The notes: generated by a model from the letters alone, not told the origin. A DNA stretch of 21,366 nt from Pseudomonadota bacterium (GCA_023422735.1 JAFAGL010000156.1:1-21366), one strand, 5' to 3'; shown: positions 1 through 6,855, counted from the stretch's first letter. Made by a program: numbers and translations.

Positions 1-1047
1 CGTCAACATGATGATGTTCTTCGGATGATGGGCGCGGCCCGTAGCGCTCGCATTCGGGATGAAATCGAGCGGATAAGCGCAGCGCGTGTTTTCCGTGCGC
101 GATCCGTCATCGAAATCCGGAACGCGGCTTTGGTCCAGCACGACATTTTCGAGCACCGTGCCGAAGCGACGCGTGGTCGCGAAGATTTCCGGCTCGGCTT
201 CGGCCGACAGGCGAATGGTCTTGGCATAGCAGCCGCCTTCGAAGTTGAAGACGCCTTCCGGACCCCAGCCATGCTCGTCATCGCCGATGAGGATGCGCGA
301 CGGATCGGCAGACAATGTCGTTTTGCCGGTTCCCGACAGGCCGAAGAACACGGCGGTTTCGCCTTCATGGCTTTCATTGGCCGAGCAATGCATCGGCATG
401 ACGCCCTTTTCAGGCAGCAGATAGTTGAGCGCGGTGAAAACCGATTTCTTCATTTCGCCCGCATAGGACGTGCCGCCGATCAGCACGATCATGTTGGTGA
501 AATCGACCGCGATGACGGTTTCGGTGCGCGTGCCGTGCCGCGCGGGACCGGCGCGGAAGGACGGCAGGTCGATGATCGTCATCTTTGGCACGAAGCTTTC
601 GAGCTCGGACGCGTCCGGCCGGATCAGAAGATTGCGGATGAACATCGAATGCCAGGCATATTCGGTGATCACGCGGGTGGGCAGGCGATGAACGGCATCT
701 GCGCCGCCAACCAGATCCTGCACGAAAAGATCCATGCCTTCCGCATGCTTCAGGAAATCAGCATGCAGCAGTTCGAACTGTTCGCGACTGATGCCCTTGT
801 TGTTGTCCCACCAGACATTGTCTTCTGTCGCGCTGTCGCGGACCACGAACTTGTCCTTTGGCGAGCGGCCGGTGTGTTCGCCGGTATCCGCCACAAGAGC
901 GCCATGCGCCGAAAATCGCGCTTCGCTACGCTGAATGGCCAGCTCGGCCAGTTCGGCAGGGCCGAGATTAAAAAATACGTGGCCGGGGCTCCGCAGCCCG
1001 CTTTCTTCAAGGCCATGTTGCGGATTGCGCGTGCCGGTCTCGTTCAT
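1..1047 (-). CDS. pckA: Phosphoenolpyruvate carboxykinase (ATP), 3' end cut by window edge
   Basis: Converts oxaloacetate and ATP to PEP, CO2 and ADP, the first committed step of gluconeogenesis from C4 acids, in the cytoplasm. The reverse strand reads MNETGTRNPQHGLEESG from an ATG at 1047-1045 and stays open to the window edge, giving 349 codons of a family usually about 535 residues long. Visible motifs are HTGRSPKDKF (substrate arginine), TSYAGEMKKS, MHCSAN (metal-ligand histidine), the P-loop GLSGTGKT at residues 236-243 and the second kinase motif IGDDEHGW. The start is supported by GGAGG five bases upstream. The last third of the protein lies outside the window. The gene diverges from chvI; in Agrobacterium tumefaciens the neighbouring pckA is reported to be acid-induced through ChvG-ChvI, so the two sides may share control here. 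Identity is very secure. Confidence 0.97.
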   Translation of the reverse strand, partial: MNETGTRNPQHGLEESGLRSPGHVFFNLGPAELAELAIQRSEARFSAHGALVADTGEHTGRSPKDKFVVRDSATEDNVWWDNNKGISREQFELLHADFLKHAEGMDLFVQDLVGGADAVHRLPTRVITEYAWHSMFIRNLLIRPDASELESFVPKMTIIDLPSFRAGPARHGTRTETVIAVDFTNMIVLIGGTSYAGEMKKSVFTALNYLLPEKGVMPMHCSANESHEGETAVFFGLSGTGKTTLSADPSRILIGDDEHGWGPEGVFNFEGGCYAKTIRLSAEAEPEIFATTRRFGTVLENVVLDQSRVPDFDDGSRTENTRCAYPLDFIPNASATGRAHHPKNIIMLT

Positions 1048-1077
1048 TACGCCTCCAAAGCGCCGGTATGGGAAAAG

Positions 1078-1093
1078 GGAGCCGACGGGCTCC
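1078..1093 (-). promoter_or_regulatory. Hairpin in the pckA leader
   Basis: On the minus strand GGAGCC, a CGTC tetraloop and GGCTCC form a perfect 6-bp stem, followed by CTTTTCC. It lies about 30 bases upstream of the pckA start codon and just before the GGAGG ribosome site. It could be a weak terminator-like attenuator or an mRNA-stabilising 5' structure. The T-run is short, so strong termination is unlikely. The structure is directly visible; the function is inference. Confidence 0.4.
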
Positions 1094-1134
1094 GTTTTGA
1101 CCTGACAACAGAAAAAGACAATAATATCAAATCA

Positions 1135-1173
1135 TTAATCGATTTAAAAATTTTAAAAACTTGCTAAATCGGT
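1135..1173. repeat. AT-rich block with inverted repeat between pckA and chvI
   Basis: ATCGATTTA (1138-1146) faces TAAATCGGT (1165-1173), an inverted repeat matching at 8 of 9 positions around an AT-rich spacer. TTAA also occurs at 1135, 1144 and 1153, at an exact 9-bp period. This is an AT island in GC-rich DNA at the centre of a divergent promoter region, which fits a regulator site or an UP-like element. No specific regulator can be named. Confidence 0.45.
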
Positions 1174-1375
1174 TGTAATGGGTGGAATCCCGTTCTTTGC
1201 CGGAGGCGGGCACGCAGCGCTTGCCCGGAGGTTGCAAAACTGCGCTCGGCTTGCGTGAGACGCCCCAAGCCGTTACGGGAAAGGAACAGTGCCACATTTT
1301 GTACCTAGTTTGTCCTTCAGACAGCGCGCCATCCGCGACTGGAAAGGGACATTCTGGGCAATGAAGGAGCCGGAG

Positions 1376-2074
1376 ATGGCTACGATCGCTTTGGTCGACG
1401 ACGACCGCAACATCCTGACCTCCGTGTCGATCGCACTGGAGTCGGAAGGGTACCGGGTCGAGACCTATACCGATGGCGCATCCGCGCTTGAAGGTCTGGC
1501 CGCGCGCCCGCCGAACCTCGCGATCTTCGATATCAAGATGCCGCGCATGGACGGCATGGAGCTTTTGCGGCGCTTGCGCCAGAAAAGCGACCTGCCGGTG
1601 ATCTTCCTGACATCCAAGGATGACGAGATCGACGAATTGTTCGGTTTGAAGATGGGCGCGGATGATTTCATTCGCAAACCCTTCTCGCAACGCCTTCTGG
1701 TGGAACGTGTCCGCGCCGTGTTGCGTCGGGCCAGCGCCCGCGACACCACCAAATCGCCGGAAAAGACTGCTCGTTCGCTGGAACGTGGCCAGCTCGTAAT
1801 GGACCAGGAACGCCACACCTGCACCTGGAAGGGCGAGCCGGTGACGTTGACGGTGACCGAATTCTTGATCCTGCATTCGCTGGCGCAACGACCGGGCGTG
1901 GTGAAAAGCCGCGACGCGCTGATGGATTCGGCCTATGATGAGCAGGTTTATGTCGATGATCGCACGATCGACAGCCACATCAAGCGGCTGCGCAAGAAGT
2001 TCAAGCAGGTCGATGACGATTTCGAGATGATCGAAACGCTTTATGGCGTCGGATATCGCTTCAAAGAAGCTTAA
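1376..2074 (+). CDS. chvI: Two-component response regulator ChvI (OmpR/PhoB family)
   Basis: DNA-binding response regulator that partners ChvG and controls envelope, exopolysaccharide and acid-stress genes in rhizobia, Agrobacterium and Brucella. The protein is 232 residues. The receiver domain (about 1-120) begins MATIALVDDDRNILTSVSIA, with acidic residues D8-D10, phospho-acceptor D52 in FDIKMPRMDG and the conserved lysine in the RKPFSQR segment. A winged-helix output domain (about 135-230) ends TIDSHIKRLRKKF...YGVGYRF. I chose ATG 1376 over the open upstream starts (1289, 1361) because it matches the family's N-terminus and has AAGGAG six bases upstream. chvG starts 19 bp after the stop, so the pair is probably cotranscribed. 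Identity is very secure. Confidence 0.97.
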   Translation: MATIALVDDDRNILTSVSIALESEGYRVETYTDGASALEGLAARPPNLAIFDIKMPRMDGMELLRRLRQKSDLPVIFLTSKDDEIDELFGLKMGADDFIRKPFSQRLLVERVRAVLRRASARDTTKSPEKTARSLERGQLVMDQERHTCTWKGEPVTLTVTEFLILHSLAQRPGVVKSRDALMDSAYDEQVYVDDRTIDSHIKRLRKKFKQVDDDFEMIETLYGVGYRFKEA

Positions 2075-2093
2075 TGCCGAGCGGGGTTCCGCA

Positions 2094-3890
2094 ATGACGC
2101 AACTCGACGAGCCGAGAACCGGTTTCGTCAAGCCGGCCGGCGGCGCACGCAGCCAGCCGCGCCGGCGCTTGCGCATTGCTTTGGGCCGTTTCAACCGGAC
2201 CCTGCAACGCTTTCTCGGCCATTACGTCTTTTCCAGCCTGACGCGCCGCATCCTGATCCTCAATCTGGCGGCGCTGGGGGTACTGGTTGTCGGTATTTCC
2301 TATCTCAATCAGTTCCGCGACGGGCTGATCGACGCCAAGGTCGAAAGCCTGATGACACAGGGCGAGATCATCGCCAGCGCGATTGCGGCTTCCGCTACGG
2401 TTGAAACGGATTCGATCTCGATCGATCCCGAGGCGTTGTTGGAATTGCAGGCCGGCGAAAGTGTTGCGCCAAGCTCTGACCAGCTGGACAGCCTGGCATT
2501 TCCGATCAATCCGGAACAGGTGGCACCGCTTTTACGCCGGCTGATTTCGCCCACCAAGACCCGCGCCCGCATTTATGATGGCGACGCCAACCTTCTGCTG
2601 GATTCCAGCCGGTTATATTCCCGTGGGCAAATCCTGCGCTACAGCCTGCCGCCGGTCGGCGTCGAGCCGAGCTGGTTTCAGCGTGCCGAAAACTATGTAC
2701 TGGGGCTGTTTCAGGATCAGGGCATCCCCGTTTACAAGGAAACGCCCGGTGGCAGCGGCACTGCCTTTCCTGAAGTCATGACCGCCTTGACCGGCAGCCC
2801 GTCGACGATCGTCCGGCGCGGCGATCAAGGTGAACTGATCGTTTCGGTAGCCGTGCCGGTACAGCGATTCCGCGCCGTGCTCGGTGTCTTGATGTTGTCG
2901 ACCCAGGGCAACGACATCGACAATATCGTGGCTGACGAGCGCAAGGCGATTTATCGCGTGTTCGGCGTGGCCGCCCTTGTTGTCGCGATCTTGTCCATGT
3001 TGCTTGCATCCACGATCGCACAGCCGCTGCGACGTCTGGCAGCCGCGGCGGTGCGGGTGCGGCGCGGATCATCGACGCGCGAGGAAATCCCCGACTTCTC
3101 CGACCGCGGTGACGAGATCGGCAATCTGTCGATCGCCGTGCGTGACATGACCAATGCGCTTTATGCCCGCATCGAGGCCATCGAAAGCTTCGCCGCCGAT
3201 GTGGCGCATGAGCTGAAAAACCCGCTGACTTCGCTGCGAAGCGCGGTGGAAACACTGCCGCTTGCCAAAAAACCGGAAGCGCGGGATCGGCTGATGGAAA
3301 TCATCCAGCATGATGTGCGACGCCTCGACCGGCTGATCACGGATATTTCGGATGCTTCGCGTCTCGACGCCGAACTGGCGCGCGAAGATGCCGCCAGGGT
3401 GGATCTCAACAAGCTGATCGGTGACATTGTTTCCGTTTCGGCCGAGCCTGGTCACCACAAGAAACGGGTATCCATCCGCTTCAAGGCCGAAAAGCCGCAA
3501 AATGGCGCGAAAACCTATCAGGTCGTCGGCCATGATCTGCGGCTGGGACAGGTGCTGACCAATCTGATCGAGAATGCGCGGTCCTTCGTTCCCGAAGATA
3601 CAGGGGCCATCGACGTGACCCTGGCGCGCGAGGGCAAGCGCTGCGTGGTGACCGTTTCAGACAATGGGCCGGGTATCCTCATCGACGATATCGACCGCAT
3701 CTTCGAGCGGTTTTACACCGATCGCCCATCCAGCGAGGCATTCGGCCAGAATTCCGGGCTCGGCCTGTCGATCAGTCGTCAGATCGTGGAAGCGCATGGC
3801 GGAACGTTGAGCGCCGAAAATATCGAAGGGCCGGAGCCTGGGAATTATGCCGGTGCACGCTTTATCGTCGATCTGCCGGCAGAAGGTTAA
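2094..3890 (+). CDS. chvG: Sensor histidine kinase ChvG (ExoS/BvrS type)
   Basis: Inner-membrane sensor kinase that phosphorylates ChvI; in rhizobia the periplasmic domain is inhibited by ExoR, and in Agrobacterium it responds to acid. The protein is 598 residues, normal for the family. A basic cytoplasmic N-terminus is followed by transmembrane segment 1 (about 53-71), a periplasmic domain (about 72-288), transmembrane segment 2 (about 289-311), a HAMP linker, the dimerisation/phospho-acceptor helix with H372 in DVAHELKNPL, and a HATPase domain with N-box NLIENARSF, G1 DNGPG and G2 GLGLSISRQ. An in-frame start at 2043 would overlap chvI; ATG 2094 gives the usual N-terminus and leaves no overlap. 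Only a weak ribosome site is visible. hprK follows after 7 bp. Confidence 0.96.
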   Translation: MTQLDEPRTGFVKPAGGARSQPRRRLRIALGRFNRTLQRFLGHYVFSSLTRRILILNLAALGVLVVGISYLNQFRDGLIDAKVESLMTQGEIIASAIAASATVETDSISIDPEALLELQAGESVAPSSDQLDSLAFPINPEQVAPLLRRLISPTKTRARIYDGDANLLLDSSRLYSRGQILRYSLPPVGVEPSWFQRAENYVLGLFQDQGIPVYKETPGGSGTAFPEVMTALTGSPSTIVRRGDQGELIVSVAVPVQRFRAVLGVLMLSTQGNDIDNIVADERKAIYRVFGVAALVVAILSMLLASTIAQPLRRLAAAAVRVRRGSSTREEIPDFSDRGDEIGNLSIAVRDMTNALYARIEAIESFAADVAHELKNPLTSLRSAVETLPLAKKPEARDRLMEIIQHDVRRLDRLITDISDASRLDAELAREDAARVDLNKLIGDIVSVSAEPGHHKKRVSIRFKAEKPQNGAKTYQVVGHDLRLGQVLTNLIENARSFVPEDTGAIDVTLAREGKRCVVTVSDNGPGILIDDIDRIFERFYTDRPSSEAFGQNSGLGLSISRQIVEAHGGTLSAENIEGPEPGNYAGARFIVDLPAEG

Positions 3891-3897
3891 AGCTGCC

Positions 3898-4389
3898 GTG
3901 CCGGAATTTGCGCGCAACAATCATCATGCAACGGTTGTGGTGATCGGCGATCGCGGAATTTTGATCCGCGGGCCCAGCGGCGCGGGCAAAAGCAGTCTTG
4001 CACATTCGCTGATCGCGCAAACCAGCGCGTTTGGAATTTTCGCGAGGTTGGTGGCGGACGATCAGGTGTGGCTTGTTGCCCGTCACGGACGACTGGTCGC
4101 GCATGTTCCGACGGCTTTGGCAGGGTTGATCGAGATCGCACCCATGGGGCCTCTTCCCATCGCGCATGAACCGGCTTGTTGTATCGATCTTGTGATCGAT
4201 CTTGAGCCTGCGCAGATGCTTGGGCGCATGGTCGCGCCTGACCAAATCTCGATCGAGGGGCTCCGCGTTGCGCGTCTGAAACTTTCGCAACGCAATATCG
4301 TGAGTGTAACAGCAGCGTTGCAAAGAATCCTCGTTTCGCCGGATTTGCTTGGAATTTTCGCAAATTCGGCGCAAACTGCGGCATTGTGA
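3898..4389 (+). CDS. hprK: Short-form HPr kinase/phosphorylase
   Basis: Predicted to phosphorylate HPr on a regulatory serine and possibly remove that phosphate. The protein is about 163 residues, the short alphaproteobacterial form that lacks the N-terminal domain of Firmicutes HprK. The P-loop GPSGAGKS spans residues 25-32, the VADDQVWL element follows at 52-59, and the conserved E79 lies in GLIEI. The usual signature after that glutamate (R-G-x-G) reads A-P-M-G here (81-84), which is atypical. I propose the GTG at 3898, 7 bp after chvG; an ATG at 3847 is in frame but would overlap chvG by 44 bp and add residues with no family likeness. The downstream ptsH product has the target serine. The close link to chvG suggests cotranscription with the two-component pair. 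Confidence 0.9.
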   Translation: MPEFARNNHHATVVVIGDRGILIRGPSGAGKSSLAHSLIAQTSAFGIFARLVADDQVWLVARHGRLVAHVPTALAGLIEIAPMGPLPIAHEPACCIDLVIDLEPAQMLGRMVAPDQISIEGLRVARLKLSQRNIVSVTAALQRILVSPDLLGIFANSAQTAAL

Positions 4390-4510
4390 CCGACAAAAGT
4401 GCAGATAAAGCCTTGTCAAGCCAGAAGGCCTCAACGAGATTGCCGTTCCGCATCTGCGAACAGCTGCTGTTTGGCAGGGATGCGCTGAACGTGACGGGAG
4501 TCGCTCTAGA

Positions 4511-4912
4511 ATGATCGGACTCGTGCTGGTGACGCATGGTCGCCTGGCCGAAGAATTTCGCCTTGCCGTTGAGCATGTCGTTGGGGGGCAAACCCAGCTG
4601 GCGACTGTGTGCATCGGCGCGGACGACAATATGGAACAGCGCCGTCAGGATATTGTGGACGCCATCGCCGATGTCGATAGCGGCACCGGCGTCATCATCC
4701 TGACCGACATGTTCGGCGGGACACCGTCCAATCTCGCGATCTCCGTGATGGAACCGGGAAAGGTGGAAGTCATCGCCGGCATGAACCTGCCTATGCTCAT
4801 CAAGCTCACCAGCGTGCGTGTCACCCATCCGATGACGCAAGCGCTGGATTATGCGCAGATGGCGGGCCGAAAATACATCAATGTGGCCAGCCAACTTCTG
4901 ACGTGTAAATGA
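4511..4912 (+). CDS. manX: PTS EIIA component, mannose (EIIA-Man) family
   Basis: Cytoplasmic phosphoryl acceptor of the PTS, here in an incomplete system with no membrane permease nearby, so probably regulatory. The protein is 133 residues, a single EIIA(Man) domain. H9 in LVLVTHGRLAEEF is the expected phosphorylation site, and LTDMFGGTPSNLA is the conserved family motif. Start ATG 4511 has GGAG about 10 bases upstream. The 121-bp gap after hprK leaves room for a separate promoter, though I cannot define one. Its stop overlaps the ptsH start in ATGA, which implies translational coupling with HPr. Family assignment is secure; the symbol is by family convention, and no sugar specificity can be inferred. 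Confidence 0.93.
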   Translation: MIGLVLVTHGRLAEEFRLAVEHVVGGQTQLATVCIGADDNMEQRRQDIVDAIADVDSGTGVIILTDMFGGTPSNLAISVMEPGKVEVIAGMNLPMLIKLTSVRVTHPMTQALDYAQMAGRKYINVASQLLTCK

Positions 4913-5199
4913 ATTCAAAGCATTCCGCCGCCGTTTCGCGCGAATTGACCATCGTCAACCAGCGAGGCCTTCACGCCCGGGCATCAGCAAAATTCGTGCA
5001 GGTTGCAGGCGGCTATGATGCGGATGTGCGCGTGGAAAAGGATGGCGTCAGCGTCGGCGGCACCTCCATCATGGGATTGATGATGCTGGCCGCAAGCCCC
5101 GGATGCTCGATCCGGGTCAGCGCCAAGGGCAATCAGGCCGAGGATGTGGTGACGGCTCTCGAAGCGCTGGTGGCGGATCGCTTTGGCGAAGAACATTAG
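4909..5199 (+). CDS. ptsH: Phosphocarrier protein HPr
   Basis: Small cytoplasmic phosphocarrier that takes phosphate from enzyme I (not in this window) and passes it to EIIA proteins. The protein is 96 residues, slightly longer than classic HPr because of a short N-terminal extension. H22 in NQRGLHARASAKFV is the catalytic histidine. S53 in GGTSIMGLMML sits 31 residues later, the same spacing as His15/Ser46 in classic HPr, so the HprK target site is present. The start overlaps the EIIA stop by 4 bp (ATGA). Having hprK, EIIA and HPr together is the usual alphaproteobacterial regulatory PTS arrangement. Identity is secure. Confidence 0.95.
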   Translation: MNSKHSAAVSRELTIVNQRGLHARASAKFVQVAGGYDADVRVEKDGVSVGGTSIMGLMMLAASPGCSIRVSAKGNQAEDVVTALEALVADRFGEEH

Positions 5200-5217
5200 C
5201 CGGATGCGCCTTATAAG

Positions 5218-5239
5218 GACATAAACCTTTCTTTATATC
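5218..5239. promoter_or_regulatory. Palindromic operator-like site upstream of ahcY
   Basis: GACATAAA (5218-5225) faces TTTATATC (5232-5239) around a 6-bp centre, an inverted repeat with one mismatch, about 100 bp upstream of ahcY. ArsR-family regulators that sense S-adenosylhomocysteine or S-adenosylmethionine (SahR/SamR type) are known to control ahcY and methionine-cycle genes in proteobacteria through AT-rich palindromes, so such a site is a reasonable guess. A separate perfect palindrome, CCTTATAAGG, ends at 5218. The inverted repeat is seen; the regulator is inferred. Confidence 0.5.
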
Positions 5240-5283
5240 TGGTTGTCGCGCGTGCGTCGCTCTGATAGGAGAGCAGGATCATG

Positions 5284-5312
5284 GGCGCAGCGGCATGACC
5301 CCGCATCGCGCC
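5284..5312 (+). promoter_or_regulatory. Hairpin in the ahcY leader
   Basis: GGCGC (5284-5288) pairs with GCGCC (5308-5312), and GCGG (5290-5293) pairs with CCGC (5301-5304), giving nine base pairs broken by a small internal loop, with a 7-base apical loop. It ends 24 bases before the ahcY start and just before the GAGG ribosome site. It could affect ribosome access. It does not match the SAH riboswitch core as I remember it, and in GC-rich DNA such a hairpin may arise by chance. Confidence 0.3.
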
Positions 5313-5336
5313 GTCCACGCATCCGAGGACGCCCGA

Positions 5337-6728
5337 ATGACCGATTACGTCATTGCCGACATCAACCTTGCCGACTGGGGTCGCAAGGAAATCGAAATCG
5401 CTGAAACCGAAATGCCGGGCCTGATGGCCACGCGCGAGGAATTCGGCCCATCCCAGCCTTTGAAGGGCGCGCGGATTTCCGGCTCGCTCCACATGACGAT
5501 CCAGACTGCGGTCCTGATCGAAACGCTGAAGGCCGTCGGCGCCGATCTGCGCTGGGCGTCCTGCAATATCTTTTCGACGCAGGACCACGCAGCCGCGGCG
5601 ATTGCTGCAGGCGGCACGCCGGTTTTCGCGATCAAGGGCGAGACGCTCGAGGACTATTGGCGCTATACCGACCAGATATTCCAATGGCCGGATGGCGAGC
5701 CCACCAACCTCATCCTCGATGATGGCGGCGACGCTTCCATGTATATTTTGATCGGCGCGCGCGCAGAGGCTGGCGAGGACGTCTTGTCGAGACCCGGCAA
5801 CGAGGAAGAGGAAATCCTCTTTGCGCAGATCAAGAAGCGCATGGCCGAGACGCCTGGTTTCTTCACGTGCACCCGCGATGCGATCAAGGGCGTCAGCGAG
5901 GAAACCACGACGGGCGTGAACCGCCTTTACCAGCTGCAAAAGGCCGGCCTGCTGCCTTTCCCCGCCATCAATGTCAACGACTCGGTGACGAAGTCGAAGT
6001 TTGACAACAAATATGGCTGCAAGGAATCGCTGGTCGACGGTATTCGCCGCGGCACCGACGTGATGATGGCCGGCAAGGTTGCTGTCGTGTGTGGTTATGG
6101 CGATGTCGGCAAGGGATCGGCTGCTTCGCTGCGCGGCGCAGGCGCCCGTGTGAAGGTCACCGAAGTCGATCCGATTTGCGCGCTTCAGGCGGCGATGGAC
6201 GGTTTTGAAGTCGTGACGCTGGAAGATGCCGCCCCCACGGCAGACATCGTGGTGACGACCACCGGCAACAAGGATGTGATCCAGCTCGATCACATGCGCG
6301 CCATGAAGGACATGGTGATCGTCGGCAATATCGGCCATTTCGACAACGAGATTCAGGTGGCCGCCCTGCGCAACCTGAAATGGACCAATGTGAAGCCGCA
6401 GGTCGACCTCATCGAGTTCCCGGACGGCAAGCGCATGATCCTGCTTTCCGAAGGCCGCCTGCTCAATCTCGGCAATGCGACCGGCCATCCGAGCTTCGTG
6501 ATGTCGGCCTCCTTCACCAATCAGGTTTTGGCCCAGATCGAGCTCTGGAACCGTGGTTCGGAGTACGAAAACAAGGTCTACACGCTGCCCAAGCATCTCG
6601 ATGAGAAGGTCGCGCGGCTGCATCTCGACCGCCTGGGTGCGAAGCTGACCACCCTGTCGGACGAACAGGCAGCCTATATCGGTGTGACGCCGCAAGGTCC
6701 GTACAAGCCTGAACACTACCGCTATTGA
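5337..6728 (+). CDS. ahcY: Adenosylhomocysteinase (S-adenosyl-L-homocysteine hydrolase)
   Basis: Hydrolyses S-adenosylhomocysteine to adenosine and homocysteine using bound NAD, relieving product inhibition of methyltransferases and feeding the methionine cycle. The protein is 463 residues, full length. Visible signatures include the N-terminal catalytic-domain segment GSLHMTIQTAVL, FSTQDHAAAAI, the NAD-binding motif CGYGDVGKGSAASL (252-265), the NIGHFDNEI segment and the canonical C-terminus KPEHYRY. I chose ATG 5337 (MTDYVIADINLADWG) over the in-frame ATG at 5295 because the family starts here and GAGG lies at 5324-5327; the upstream ATG sits in a hairpin loop. It is 137 bp after ptsH with its own operator-like site, and an intrinsic terminator follows, so it is probably a separate transcription unit. 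Identity is very secure. Confidence 0.98.
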   Translation: MTDYVIADINLADWGRKEIEIAETEMPGLMATREEFGPSQPLKGARISGSLHMTIQTAVLIETLKAVGADLRWASCNIFSTQDHAAAAIAAGGTPVFAIKGETLEDYWRYTDQIFQWPDGEPTNLILDDGGDASMYILIGARAEAGEDVLSRPGNEEEEILFAQIKKRMAETPGFFTCTRDAIKGVSEETTTGVNRLYQLQKAGLLPFPAINVNDSVTKSKFDNKYGCKESLVDGIRRGTDVMMAGKVAVVCGYGDVGKGSAASLRGAGARVKVTEVDPICALQAAMDGFEVVTLEDAAPTADIVVTTTGNKDVIQLDHMRAMKDMVIVGNIGHFDNEIQVAALRNLKWTNVKPQVDLIEFPDGKRMILLSEGRLLNLGNATGHPSFVMSASFTNQVLAQIELWNRGSEYENKVYTLPKHLDEKVARLHLDRLGAKLTTLSDEQAAYIGVTPQGPYKPEHYRY

Positions 6729-6756
6729 TGTGATTGGCGCATAGCCACAACATATT

Positions 6757-6795
6757 GAGGTCCGGTGATTGACTTTTCGCCGGGCCTCACTTTTT
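6757..6795 (+). terminator. Rho-independent terminator after ahcY
   Basis: GAGGTCCGG (6757-6765) pairs with CCGGGCCTC (6780-6788) in a 9-bp stem with one G-U wobble and a 14-base loop, followed by ACTTTTT. It begins 28 bp after the ahcY stop. Stem and T-run together are a good intrinsic terminator and separate ahcY from the divL operon. Confidence 0.82.
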
Positions 6796-6803
6796 CGCCT
6801 TCG

Positions 6804-6855
6804 GATTCTTCCCGCTGATTCGTGATGTCTGTACAGTGTCCTGATTCGCGATGTC
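6804..6855. promoter_or_regulatory. Direct repeat with clustered GANTC sites upstream of divL
   Basis: CTGATTCGTGATGTC (6815-6829) and CTGATTCGCGATGTC (6841-6855) are 15-bp direct repeats with one mismatch, spaced 26 bp start to start. Each contains a GATTC, and a third GATTC lies at 6804-6808, so three GANTC sites fall within 44 bp. GANTC is the CcrM methylation site in alphaproteobacteria, and GcrA acts at promoters carrying it. The cluster sits just after the ahcY terminator and 156 bp before divL. Repeats and sites are seen; cell-cycle control is inferred. The rest of 6856-7010 shows only a small hairpin, CCCGC (6947-6951) with GCGGG (6957-6961). Confidence 0.55.

Larger units (their letters stand above)
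1048..1375. promoter_or_regulatory. Divergent pckA/chvI intergenic region
   Basis: These 328 bp separate the divergent pckA and chvI starts and must hold both promoters. I cannot assign -35/-10 boxes with confidence. Three things stand out: a hairpin in the pckA leader (1078-1093), an AT-rich block with an inverted repeat (1135-1173), and a GC-rich inverted repeat, CGGGCA (1207-1212) facing TGCCCG (1222-1227), in the probable chvI leader. The last is not followed by a T-run, so it is not an intrinsic terminator. The chvI reading frame is open back to 1289, but that stretch does not resemble the family. Confidence 0.7.

Noticed and set aside
1135..1156. TTAA repeats as a CtrA binding site
   Set aside because: The full CtrA motif has TTAA spaced by 7 bp; here the spacing is 5 bp each time.
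25..1167. 380-codon open frame on the plus strand at the left end
   Set aside because: It is antisense to pckA, whose reverse-strand product matches PEP carboxykinase motif by motif; the plus-strand product resembles nothing.
4430..4510. Small inverted repeat AACAG/CTGTT between hprK and the EIIA gene
   Set aside because: A five-base stem with a 3-base loop and no T-run is expected by chance and supports neither a terminator nor an operator.
5200..5336. SAH or SAM riboswitch in the ahcY leader
   Set aside because: The hairpin and sequence do not show the conserved cores I remember for these riboswitches; a covariance-model search would be needed to reopen this.
5211..6716. 501-codon minus-strand open frame opposite ahcY
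   Set aside because: It mirrors the ahcY codons in GC-rich DNA; its product has no recognisable domain, whereas the plus strand encodes a complete SAH hydrolase.
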